From Setoptus koraiensis (taxonomy: Eukaryota > Arthropoda): a stretch of DNA of 64,000 nt. The first letter of the stretch is position 1; every line of letters begins with the position of its first letter. The stretch lies in the NCBI GenBank assembly GCA_048013815.1, contig CM106586.1, forward strand, positions 5,704,001 through 5,768,000, in the 5' to 3' direction. A model generated the notes under the pieces. It was not told the DNA's origin. It made no database searches and worked only from the letters and a program-made list of their open reading frames with translations. Shown piece after piece: positions 42,757-53,393 of this stretch. The translations under genes were made by a program, and so were the position numbers.

Positions 42757-43539
42757 TCAAAAAAATCTCCACTCTACAAATGGTAATAATAGATGAGATG
42801 AATTCTTCTCGAGGTGCGGCGATTGATTCTTAGCGATGATCCTATCATTATCATATTTGCCTTCTCTTGTCAGATAGCCATCATCATCTTCTTCGTTGTC
42901 ATCTTCGATGTCATCGTCTTCACTACCGTCAACCTGGTCATAATCAGCGTCACCTTCGCCATCCTCATCAGCCTCGACATCGCCATCATCATCCGCATCG
43001 TCGTACGAGTCATCTTCGTCATCATTGCTCAGATCGTATTGCTTTTCCAAAGCTTTGTTAGCATTTTCGTATGTCTCCCAAAAACGATCCCCTTTGCTCA
43101 TCTCAACGAGGTATTGCACAATGGCAACAGTCTCAGGGTCTCCTTCGACCAATTGAAAATACTGAAGGAATACCTCCAACATGGAAGTCATAACGGCAGC
43201 GTCAATTTCACCTGTATTGTTTGACACCAAATTGTTTGCAAGTTGCTCAAGTTTTGCTTGATACTCAAGGATCAATTTGTCTCTGTCCTCATCCTCAGAT
43301 CGTGTCTCAACATTTTCTATATCATTTGATCTGAGTGCCAATCGAGCGGCCGACCGGCAATGAATCCCTGATTATGTTAGCGGTAGCAATTTGAACGGGT
43401 CGATAATGAAAACAGCAATTTAATTGACGTGCATTGGTGGTCATCGCCATAGAAGCTCTCAAAACTGGTTGATTTCGGACTCACCTGAGACAGCCAGAAT
43501 TAAAACGAGGCTCAGAATTGGTAACAGACGGGATGACAT
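42757..43539 (-). CDS. Secreted acidic protein of unknown function, two exons
   Basis: I do not recognise this protein. Exon 1 (43539-43485) encodes MSSRLLPILSLVLILAVS, a clear signal peptide, and ends at a GTGAGT donor in phase 1. Exon 2 starts at 43367 after AATCAG; the junction codon is Gly and the reading continues IHCRSAARLALRSND. The intron is 117 bp. The mature protein (total 221 residues) has a helical region (LILEYQAKLEQLANNLVSNN ... VMTSMLEVFLQYFQLVEGDP) followed by about 60 residues composed largely of Asp and Glu (DDDGDVEADEDGEGDADYDQ) and a hydrophobic C-terminus (HLLLPFVEWRFF). The acidic block suggests cation, possibly calcium, binding in an extracellular or secretory compartment, by composition only. 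Without exon 1 the frame has no ATG at its start, which supports the two-exon model. Confidence 0.72.
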
Positions 43540-45567
43540 TCTTGCGAACACTTACTATTCGACCAACTGATACGATTGTCACAGTTTTTTGTTCTACTCT
43601 TCACTTGAGGATTTAATTTTATTTTGAAGACTCTTAGAATCTGATAGTTGCTTATAGACGATAATATCTGATATTGTCATCACCTTTTATATCATTCAAT
43701 GACAGTTAGTTACACAATCAACTGTCGCCTAAATATCTATCCTGGAGTAACGTTAGCATGGTCAACAACAATTTCCAAAACATATTCAACAACAAATGTT
43801 GCTTTTATTTGCAAATAGATAGGAATTAATACCTATGTTGCGCAACCTCATTATGACAGATATGGTAGTCATAGGTCAAAGTATCATTAGTTATTCCAAA
43901 GGATGAGTGAGCAATGCTCAAGTAATAAAACGATGAACTGTTCGATGTTTGTTTGAGCAGCTATTGTCACCTAACTAACCAGACTAGATAAGTTGTAGCA
44001 AATTAGTCGAGCCGCTAGCCTCATGATTGCATGTAAGCAGTGGTAGTTACTTTTTATGAGGAGCTCAAAACTGTAGCGCTACAACAGGTATTGATGCTCC
44101 AATGGCCGAGGTAGAATGAACTGTTTACAAACATCGGCCAATTTTCGAGATAAAGCTAGATTAACGAAAGTCGATTCTGTTGACTACGAAACATTCGAGC
44201 GGATTGCAACAAATCGATTCTTTCAAAATACTGGAGCTATAGAATAGCAGATACATTTTATATACTTTACGCATTATCGTATCGTACATTTAGAGAACGG
44301 GTGGATGATTACGAGGATGGAAGATTGCAAATAAACAGGCGAATAGAAAGGATTTAGAGGGCCCCCTAATATTATGAGCAAATAACACAGCGATTAGATG
44401 TCTAGATGACTAACTAACTGATTGTTCGACAACTGATTTTAGATAGTTAGTATCACTGTGCTGCTGTGTTACTGTATTAATTATTTTACTAAAGATTGGA
44501 CATCGTTCAGGCTTTTGCAACGTTTACACAATAATTGCTAGAGTTTAATGTCTGTCCTGAAAAGGAAAAAAAGGATCGAACTTGTTAGTGGCGTGCGATA
44601 CTGGCCCTTTGGTCGGGGACCGATGGATAGAAGATGATGAAAAATCGCTAAGTCTATGGAACTGATTAGAATATTATTCGTGAATATCTCTTCGAAGTCC
44701 ATTCGTAAATCATTTGAATACTCGAGCATTTTCATTAAATAAGAATAGTCATAGGTTCTTCCATATTCTTCATCTACTCTATCGATCACTCTTGGCCATA
44801 TCTCTGCAGCTGATCGTGCCTAGTTGATTTCGATTCCATCTTTTCTGTACTTGGTGCATTCTCTGATACTACTTTCGGCGTCCTATTCCACTGAAGTAAT
44901 AATGCACTTTCAATATGAAACACGAAAATGATACAAACTCCGAAATTGATGTTATCAAGATAAAGGGTCGCAAAACAAAGCGAACCTAGAGTATAAAACA
45001 AGTGATGATTCCTTATTTTTTGATATGAGGTATATATGCAGTGATGTGAGAATTCTTAGTTTGACTGGCGATTGTGACAGCATCAATTTTGCATTTGCAC
45101 TTAATTCGAAGTATATTTTTTGCGTTGAGATCCGAAATGATCGGTGAGATCAATGCGATGATCACGATGGCCGGCGCATATCATGGATGTAAGTTTCTCG
45201 AGAGGGTTGGAGAAGAATGAAGCAAAGAGTGGAAAGAATTCACTGTAGTAAACAATATCACAAAGATATGATTGCGTTGGTCTTTTGTCAGACAATTGAA
45301 AACTGAGTCTCAATCTAATGTAACAGGGGCAATGAGACCAACGCAAACTCTTTTCATTGTTGTCATTTTGCTCTCCTTTGTTTCGTTTATCGGGCTGATG
45401 ATCTGCTTTAAAATGATTCAAGTTGCAAAGAAATAGCTCACTCGTAGCTTTGAAGTGACTCATAATTTGTTGGAGATATTCGGTGTAAAGTTGTTTGTGA
45501 TTCCCTCGAGCATTAAATTCCTCAAGAGTTTTATGGTCGAGAAAAAAAATATTAATTATTCAACAAG
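43540..45567. other. Intergenic region; right part is the 5' section of a duplicated tetraspanin unit
   Basis: 43540-44600 shows nothing recognisable. About 44620-45567 is similar to 46790-47480, and from about 45200 also to 48600-48986, so this is the upstream part of the tandemly duplicated unit. A short minus-strand open frame at 44538-44789 is only partly preserved in the second unit and is probably not a gene. Confidence 0.55.
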
Positions 45568-46715
45568 ATGAACATTTGCACTGTTTTCTCTGGATCGTTG
45601 CGCTTGATATTGTTCGTTTCAACGATATCAATGCTGCTTCTTTCGTTGCTATTGACATGGCAGGCAATCAATGCTGAAGAAATTTCCTTAATGTTAGGCG
45701 CCCTAGATTGGTCTGCTCAAGCAAAGTGGTTCTCCTGGGGCGCTATCTATCTGGTAGTCGTGGCGATCGTCGGCCTTTTGGGCACATTCTACAATCATCA
45801 CGGCATCATACAGACGGTTAGTATATAAAACACTGGATGTATGTTTCATGAGCGAAAAAAATCTGCTTATTTATCATTCGTGACTCTTGTTTTACCGATA
45901 TCCTCTGTTCACCTCAGTTCGGAATGCTGGCATCAATCAATAGCATAATTTGTGTAGCAATTTTGCTCACCGGTCTGCCTAACCAGGAGAATATTGATGT
46001 CCGCATTGAGGATATTATGCTGAAGGCACAAGCCAAATACAAATGGACCATATCGGATCTACTTGAGACCATACAAGATCATCAGCGATTTCCGGAAACC
46101 AATAATCAGCCTGTTGCAAAGATTCCCGGAATAAGTAATATACATGATATTCCGATTCAGTCCATGAGTCAAGAGCAACGAAAATGGACCGAATTGTGGG
46201 ACACTGTGCAGAAACGATACCTTTGTTGCGGTCTGCACGATAAAATTGAATGGTTCAAATATTCACAAGAACAACTGGCGATATCGGCTTTGCCGAAATC
46301 TTGTTGTCTGCCACATGAGAGAGCACTGAATGAAACCACCAGAGTCGAATACTGTCAGAAACCAGGCGAAATCTGGTTAGGATCTTGCATGGACTTCATA
46401 AGCAAGCCCGTTGATTTAGGGATAATGTCATTAACGCTTGGGGCACTCATAATGAATTTTCTGTTTGCCGCAACGTTCGCTCTGTTAGTGGGCTGTTGTT
46501 CAACAAGCTCGTCTCTCGGAGACAATTACAGCCCGACTTTCAGTTATGCAAAAGATCCCCTGGCACAAACAACCAAATTTGTTGTTGGTCATGAACACAA
46601 CAGTTATAATGGTGAGCCATACGCAAGCCCGACCTCAATTGTATACCCGAACATAGGCAGGAAACGAGAACATTATCCGGTTCGTGACGCAGAGAATTAC
46701 GGAAGTTTTAATTGA
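45568..46715 (+). CDS. Tetraspanin, tandem copy 1
   Basis: Exon 1 (45568-45816, 83 codons) ends at the donor GTTAGT and exon 2 (45918-46715) starts after CACCTCAG, both in phase 0; the intron is 101 bp and the protein 348 residues. Four membrane helices are visible: LILFVSTISMLLLSLLLTW, the YLVVVAIVGLLGTF region, MLASINSIICVAILL, and a last one around ALIMNFLFAATFALLVGCC. The large extracellular loop has the tetraspanin signature: CCG in RYLCCGLHD, PKSCC, then two further Cys (EYCQKPGEIWLGSC). Tetraspanins organise membrane microdomains through partner proteins; no specific partner can be named. The loop is long and divergent and the second helix lacks the usual small polar motif, so this is a lineage-specific member. 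Confidence 0.82.
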
Positions 46716-47480
46716 ATTTCCCCACAAAAGCTAGAAAGTACTGAGGACGTCGAACGTGCCGATTGGCGACAATTCATATCATATTAATAGAACAGAAGAT
46801 GATGAAAAATCGTTAAGTCTATGGAACTGGTTAGAAGATTATTCGTAAATGTCTCTTCGGAGTCCATTCGTAAATCATCTAAATAACCGAGCATTTTCAT
46901 AATAATGGTCGTAAATTCTTCTATATTTCCGATACGCACTTTTGATCGCTCTCAGATATGATATGACTCATATCTTTGCAGCTGATAGCGCTTAGCTAAT
47001 TGATGCCTATCTCGTCTTTTCTATACTTGGTATATTCTCTCGTGCTAGTTTTGTTAGAATCCATGATAAGAATAGCCAACGTAAGTAAGCCACTCTCACT
47101 CGAAAGGGTTAGAGAGGAGTGCAGCAAAGAGAGAAAGTGAACGGTTGAGTGTAGTGAACGGTATCACGATGAAGATATGATTGCGTCGGTAGAGTGGCAA
47201 AAAATTGTAAAATGAGTCACTATTCAATATAACTGGGGCAAAAAGACCACCGCAAACTCTTATCTTTATTGTTTTTTTGCTCCGTTTCTTTTACTATATC
47301 AAGCTGATGATCTGCTTTAAAATGATTCAGTTCGGAGAGATAGAGAACACTTGAAGCGTCGAAGTGACACGCAATTTCTATGAGATATTTGGTGTAAAGT
47401 TGTTTGTGATTCCCTAGAGCAGTAGTTTCTCCAACAGTTGCATAATTGAGTGAGACGAAAATTATTAATTAATCAACGAG
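46716..47480. other. Spacer between tetraspanin copies 1 and 2, duplicated sequence
   Basis: Most of this spacer from about 46790 aligns by eye with 44620-45567. Conserved blocks include a GACCA/GCGCAAACTCTT element and GATCTGCTTTAAAATGATTCA-like sequence about 150-260 bp before the start codon. Confidence 0.65.
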
Positions 47481-48511
47481 ATGAATATTTGCACTATTTT
47501 CTCCGAATCATTCCGGTTGCTATTATTCCTTTCAATAATATCGCTGCTGGTTCTTTCATCGCTGCTGACATGGCTGGCAATTAGTGCTGAAGAAATTTCG
47601 TCAATGGTGGGCTCTCTAGAGTGGTCCGGTCAAGCAAAGTGGTTATCTTGGAACGCTGTCTATTCGGTTGTCGTGGCAATCATCGGCCTCTTGGGGACAT
47701 TCCTCAATCATCGAGGCATTATACGGACGGTTAGTATATAGAAGACTCAATCTCTATCTGTTTTAGGAGTGAGAAAAAAACCGGCTAGTTCATCACCAAT
47801 GACCCTAGTTTTACCGCCATTCTCTGTTCATATGCCAACAATGCCGGCTCAACATGCCTGCAGTTTGCACTGCTGGCAATAATCAATACCATAATTTGGG
47901 TAAAGATTATGCCCAACGATCTGCCTAACACTACGAATATTGATGATAACACTAAGGACATTATGCTGAGGGCACAAGTCCAATATAAGTGGACCATACT
48001 AGATCATCATCGATTTCCGGACGAAATTAATAATGAGGCCATTGCGAAAATTCCCGAGATAAGTAAAGCACATGATACTCCGATTGAGCAACGAGAAGCA
48101 ACGGAATTGTGGGACACTATACAGAATCGATACCTATGTTGTGGTCTGCGCGATTATAAGGAATGGTTCAAGTATTCACAAGAAAAATTGGGGATATCAG
48201 CTTTGCCAAGATCCTGTTGCTTGCCATATGAGAGAGCACTGAATGAAACCACCATGGTCGAGTTCTGTCCGAAACTTGGCGGAATTTGGCTAGGACCTTG
48301 TCTGGCCATTATGCGCCAGCCTGCTGATATAGGAATGTTTTTATTAGTTGCTGCGCTGTTGATCAATTTCCTGCTTTCCTTAGCGTTGGTTATGCTTATG
48401 GAATGTTGTTCAACAAGCTCGCCTTCGGAAGACGATCATGACTCGACCTCCAGTTGTATGAAGAATCCGAGAGTTAGCCGAAACGTGGAATACCACGAAG
48501 TCAAATGTTGA
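47481..48511 (+). CDS. Tetraspanin, tandem copy 2
   Basis: Exon 1 (47481-47729) and exon 2 (47864-48511, after GCCTGCAG) match copy 1 in structure and phase. The intron is 134 bp and the protein 298 residues. Helix 3 reads FALLAIINTIIWVKIM; the loop carries RYLCCGLRDYKEWFKYSQEK, LPRSCC and a pair of Cys (EFCPKLGGIWLGPC); helix 4 is LLVAALLINFLLSLALVMLM. Exon 1 is clearly diverged from copies 1 and 3 (ESFRLLLFLSIISLLVLSSL against GSLRLILFVSTISMLLLSLL), while its 3' end and exon 2 are closest to copy 3. The cytosolic tail is shorter than in copy 1. All splice sites and cysteines are intact, so it is probably functional. Confidence 0.8.
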
Positions 48512-48986
48512 AAATTAAAATGTCGAGCACGAAAAATCAAATTTCGAATGGTCGGGATTCCGTACTTCTTTTAGCGAATATCAAGCTCATAACATCAACG
48601 TAAGTTTGGCTGCTGTCAATCGATAGGAGGAATGCGGCAAATAGTGGAGACAAAAGGAGTGTAGTAAACAAAATCACAAAGATATGATTGCGTTGGTCTG
48701 ATGGCAAACTATCGAAAAATGAGTTAGAATTCAATATGGCAAAGGCAACAAGACCAGCGCAAACTCTTTTCTTCGTTGTTTTTTTGCTGCTCCGCTTCGT
48801 TTCGTATACCTGGCTGACGATCTGCTTTAAAATGATTCAAATTGTAAATAAAAAGCTCATTTGAAGCTTCGATCTGACACAGAACTTTTGGGACAAATTT
48901 GGTGCAAAGTTTTTTGTGATTCCTTCGAGCAGTAGATTCCCCAACAGTTGTATGATCGATACGAAAATTATTATTTATTCAACAAG
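48512..48986. other. Spacer between tetraspanin copies 2 and 3, duplicated sequence
   Basis: From about 48600 to 48986 it resembles the upstream regions of copies 1 and 2, including the conserved CGCAAACTCTT block and TCTGCTTTAAAATGATTCAA. Confidence 0.65.
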
Positions 48987-50010
48987 ATGAATATTTGCAT
49001 TGTTTTCTCTGGATCGTTGCGCTTGATATTGTTCGTTTCAACGATATCAATGCTGCTTCTTTCGTTGCTATTGACATGGCAGGCAATCAATGCTGAAGAA
49101 ATTTCCTTAATGTTGGGCGCCCTAGACTGGTCCGCTCAAGCAAAGTGGTTCGCCTGGGGCGCTGCCTATTCGATTTTCGTGGCAATCATCGGCCTCTTGG
49201 GGACATTCTTCAATCATCGAGGCATTATACGGACGGTTAGTCTATAGAACACTCAATCTGTCTTATGAGTGAAAAAAAAAACGGCTGGCTTATCATTCAT
49301 AACTGTTGTTTTTTACCCACATGCCCTGCTTACATGCCGACATGCGTACAGTTTGTAATGCTTGCAGTATTCAATGTCATAATTTGGGTGGTCTGCCGAA
49401 CCAGCAGAATATTGATGCTCGCACTGAGAATATTATGCTCGAGGCTCAAGCCAAATACAAGTGGATCAGAAAAGATCCGCTCATAGGCATATCAGGCGTT
49501 GATCGTCGATTTCGGGATGGAAATAATGATCAGCCTATTGCAAGATATTATATACGGTTAGAAATAAGTCGAGAAGAAGAAGAATCGATCAATTTGTGGG
49601 ACACTATACAGAGACGTTATCTTTGTTGCGGTCTGCGCGATTATAAGGAATGGTTCGAATATTCACAAGAACAATTGGGGATCTCAGCTTTGCCACGATC
49701 TTGTTGCTTGCCATATGAGAGAGCACTGAATGAAACTCTCGAAGTCGAATACTGTTCGAAACCGGGCGAGATCTGGTTAGGATCTTGCATGGACTTAATG
49801 GCCAAGCCTGTTGATATAGGAATGTTATTAACTTTTCTAGCGCTGATGATCAATCTTCTGTTTGCCGCAACGTTGGATATTCTGATGTACCGTTATTCAA
49901 GAAGCTCGCCTTCTGAAGACAACAGCTCGACCTCCAGATGTACAAAAGATCCAAATGTTGACCGAAACGTCAAATATCACCAAGTCGAATCTCAGAATGT
50001 TGTTAATTAA
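48987..50010 (+). pseudogene. Tetraspanin, tandem copy 3, reading frame broken in helix 3
   Basis: Exon 1 (48987-49235) is intact and nearly identical to copy 1 over its first two thirds. Exon 2 should start at 49352 after GCGTACAG with FVMLAVFNVIIWV, but relative to copies 1 and 2 about 16 bases are missing around 49389, so the helix-3 frame does not run into the following frame (GLPNQQNIDARTENIMLEAQ ... RYLCCGLRDYKEWFEYSQEQ, LPRSCC, helix 4 LLTFLALMINLLFAATLDIL, stop at 50010). An acceptor AG at 49403-49404 would restore phase with exon 1 but would drop helix 3, giving an abnormal three-helix protein. The rest of exon 2 shows no other damage, so the break is either recent, tolerated by altered splicing, or an assembly error. 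Confidence 0.7.
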
Positions 50011-50995
50011 AATGCCGAACACAAAAACTCAAATAAAATAGGCGCGAAAAAAGTGCTCAACACCGAAATACGAATGCATATACAATCTTCACGATATTGA
50101 GTCGTATTTGTATTGACACAAATCTTCGCACTGTAACTACTCTTCCGATGTGCTGTCTCATGGCGAGCGAAAATAAAATCAGTGTGCAGAAGTAGCTCCA
50201 CTTACAACTTGTTAGATCCTTTTCCTCTGAGGCATTTGTGTCGAGCTTGCTCTCAAAATCAAGAACCAACCCAATTCGAAATGAATAAGCATCAAATCTC
50301 TACTGTCCGGTCAGTTTCTGGCGAAAGTTTTCTCCGAGGCATCTAAGCAAACATTCCATCTAATCGAGAGTTTGCAAACAAATGACTGGCCACTAGTGTG
50401 CTCTAGATATATTTTGCTTTATTCTGATAAAATTGAATGATAATGACTTATTTATTTGCTGTTTTTTGTTCCATATGCTCTTCTCCATGTGCTCTCAACT
50501 GTAACAACTAAAAATCTTCTCTCTCTTTCTCTTGTTGGTTCGCCAAAATTTATTCTCTGCATATTCTCATCGTATATGCTCTCTCTTTTCCGGTTATATA
50601 TTCCTCTTTATGTGTAAAGCTCCCATGATAAGTTTGTGTCTCTTGTTTCATTTCTCTCTCTCGCTCTCCTCTCTTACGGATGGTATTTTAATGTTGATTG
50701 CCGTACAGTTATTGTGAGGATTAATTATTTGGTATCGTTGTCAAAATCAGACACAGAATACAATAGGGTAGTTAGCTATGAGTTGCCATCAATAAATTGA
50801 GTAATCAGCAATTGATCCAATTCAATTGCTGCACTATAACGACACACCGATGCTAACGGTCATCATATTCATGGCCATATTTTCAAAAATTAACGTTTTC
50901 AAACGGCTGATCGACCACCGAATTGAATGCTGATTCACCAGTGATTACGTTTAATTAACTGATGCTACTAACTATTTATGCAGCAGTAGTTTAAC
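50011..50995. other. Intergenic region
   Basis: It is AT-rich with a CT-rich stretch at about 50450-50690 (CTCTCTCTTTCTC-like). No gene is recognised. Confidence 0.5.
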
Positions 50996-51916
50996 TCATT
51001 CAATCGGCAATATTGCCGGTCCGCCATGATTGCTGCCACTGTCTAGTTGTCTTGCTATCGAAAACATTGGCCAATCTTGGCCAGATTCGGTGGCGATTGC
51101 GGACTCGCCACTCAATTGTGGTCTACGTTGTGATATAGCTAGCAGTTGTGCAATTGGTAAGAATCGTTGGCCAGAGTTGAGATGTTGATTGAGACGCGCT
51201 AAATATAGACTTCGCATGGCCAATTTGTCGCGTTCGCCATAATTGTTTGCTGATGAGGCGTCCAATTGATGATTTGATTTGGATCTAACATAATTGTTTC
51301 GATTGTACGCTCTATCAGAGCTACTACTGTCCAGAATACCTTCACCGTTGTTCGTGGTCATTGGCGACCATCTCGAATTGTGTCCACTGTTGTGTCGCTG
51401 ATTGGTGTCAGATGACGATTGCCAGCCAATCAGCGAGTAATCCTCTGGAGTTGGGTTGTCGAGGGCGCTGCCAACAACTGTAGCCTGTTCGTTTTTGTCG
51501 GCTCGACGAAACAGTTCAACAACACTATTAGCCACTCTCTCGTCCTGTGATACGTACGCGGTACGTCACATCGAGACGGATAAAATAAAAGTTGTTAATA
51601 ATTCAGACACAAAAGTGAGAACGACGAAACGAAAAAAGCAATTGACTCCGCTGATAGATTGACTCACCTGCATGTTTGTATCTAGCGACGGCGACGATTG
51701 TTGATTGAGGAGCTCGTGTGCTGACAATGTCGACGGGCCCTGCAAGCCCGAATCGGAGCGTCTGCCCATTCTTGGTATAGACTTAGATGTTTTTGTGAAG
51801 AATTGCGATTGAACTGGTGAAGATTTATGAAGGCAAATTAGTATCAAGGAGCACGTTACGATGGCACCAATTCTGACCGCTGCCGAACGATATTCAATTA
51901 GTCGACTAGCTGCCAT
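50996..51916 (-). CDS. ETH: Ecdysis-triggering hormone (ETH) precursor, single peptide
   Basis: Exon 1 (51916-51668, 83 codons) ends in phase 0 at GTGAGT and exon 2 (51544-50996) starts after TATCACAG, giving a 265-residue precursor with a 123-bp intron. The N-terminus has a signal peptide (IGAIVTCSLILICL ... SSPVQS). Directly after the likely cleavage site comes QFFTKTSKSIPRMGRR: an FF-x-K-x-x-K-x-x-P-R-x core, then Gly for amidation and Arg-Arg for cleavage, which is the ETH pattern. The mature peptide is inferred to be QFFTKTSKSIPRM-amide, possibly with a pyroglutamate start. ETH acts through a G-protein-coupled receptor to start the ecdysis motor programme. Insect precursors often carry two ETHs; no second PRx-G motif is visible here, and the rest is Ser/Asn-rich spacer. 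Position after the signal peptide and the cleavage site make the call strong. Confidence 0.88.
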
Positions 51917-52503
51917 TTGTTTGTCTGTTGTTTGTTGTTGTTGCTGTTATTTAACGTCCATTTACCACTGCTACTTGTGATACTGCAACTTTTACAACTA
52001 AAACTACTTTTACAACTGCTACTACAACTGCTGCTATTCAAATGATGATCGACAAGCGGTGTCGACTTTCGCGTTCAATTTATCCATCTACGGCCAGTAT
52101 TGGTGATGATTGCTGGATGCCGGCCACTAGACTGAGCCTGCCAACTATAACCGCTGGCGTATTTAAATGAGAGGACTCGTGGTGGTGGTTGTCGTCGAGG
52201 GCCTCAACTTTTGCTGCTCGTGCTACTCAGCAATAACCTTCAGCTCGTTAGTTATTTTTGAAATGCGGGGGCCAGGTGCTTTGCATCTAAAGTAGATGCT
52301 CGCACGCATACTCTTACACACACACTCTCAGTGGCACCATCATTTGTATCATGGTGCCAAAGACGACAGGTGAGCCGATCAATATGAGCACGTACATTTA
52401 TTCTGTTGACCATGCGGATAAGCACGACATGACGGTACCAGTCGACATAACCCGGCCGATTAATCATACCATGTAATCAATTAGCCCCTACTAATGACAC
52501 AAC
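51917..52503. other. Upstream region of ETH up to the assembly gap
   Basis: Presumed promoter of the minus-strand ETH gene. An AT-rich ATTTAAAT at 52161-52168 could be a core element. Poly-CAA/CTA-like triplets lie at 51930-52030 next to the start. No gene is recognised. Confidence 0.4.
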
Positions 52504-53003
52504 NNNNNNNNNNNNNNNNNNNNNNNNNNNNNNNNNNNNNNNNNNNNNNNNNNNNNNNNNNNNNNNNNNNNNNNNNNNNNNNNNNNNNNNNNNNNNNNNN
52601 NNNNNNNNNNNNNNNNNNNNNNNNNNNNNNNNNNNNNNNNNNNNNNNNNNNNNNNNNNNNNNNNNNNNNNNNNNNNNNNNNNNNNNNNNNNNNNNNNNNN
52701 NNNNNNNNNNNNNNNNNNNNNNNNNNNNNNNNNNNNNNNNNNNNNNNNNNNNNNNNNNNNNNNNNNNNNNNNNNNNNNNNNNNNNNNNNNNNNNNNNNNN
52801 NNNNNNNNNNNNNNNNNNNNNNNNNNNNNNNNNNNNNNNNNNNNNNNNNNNNNNNNNNNNNNNNNNNNNNNNNNNNNNNNNNNNNNNNNNNNNNNNNNNN
52901 NNNNNNNNNNNNNNNNNNNNNNNNNNNNNNNNNNNNNNNNNNNNNNNNNNNNNNNNNNNNNNNNNNNNNNNNNNNNNNNNNNNNNNNNNNNNNNNNNNNN
53001 NNN
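52504..53003. other. Assembly gap (500 N)
   Basis: Exactly 500 undetermined bases, the usual placeholder for a scaffold gap of unknown size. Order and orientation of the two sides depend on scaffolding. Confidence 0.99.
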
Positions 53004-53393
53004 CTCCCCAACACGGTAAACGGTTTCTTTTTGAATTATTACATAACTAAATTAAGCGAGGTATCGTTATTATTGATCCAACCGATCCAACAATCAATTT
53101 AATCCCATTATTACATGCGATCCGATATATTCTACACGATCAGCATAGAGAAGGAATTCATTGAGGTTGGTTTGTGCCACATAATTCATCATTACTATTA
53201 CTGGTATCATCTCCACCATTCGTCAATCAATCATTTCTAGCCAATTCATTTATTATAATTTATTATATCTCTTGCAATTATAATAAATAATAATCTGTAA
53301 CATATAACCGAGAGACGCATAGGTCATCATATTAGAATACGAATCAAAAACGAGACAACAATCGCCTTATAGAAATAACATAGAAACAACATA
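53004..53393. other. Upstream region of TCERG1
   Basis: AT-rich. A short ATG-started frame at 53115-53165 ends at a possible donor GTTGGT but has no matching acceptor in phase with TCERG1, so I do not call it. Confidence 0.4.

Noticed and set aside
42814-43224. Plus-strand open frames rich in Ile/Val or His/Arg
   Set aside because: They are antisense shadows of the Asp/Glu-rich block in the acidic secreted protein.
52481-53102. Open frames across the run of N
   Set aside because: They exist only because N was translated as unknown residues. It is an assembly gap.
53115-53165. ATG-started 17-codon frame with possible donor upstream of TCERG1
   Set aside because: The donor GTTGGT is weak and no acceptor in the right phase precedes the TCERG1 frame, so there is nothing to join it to.
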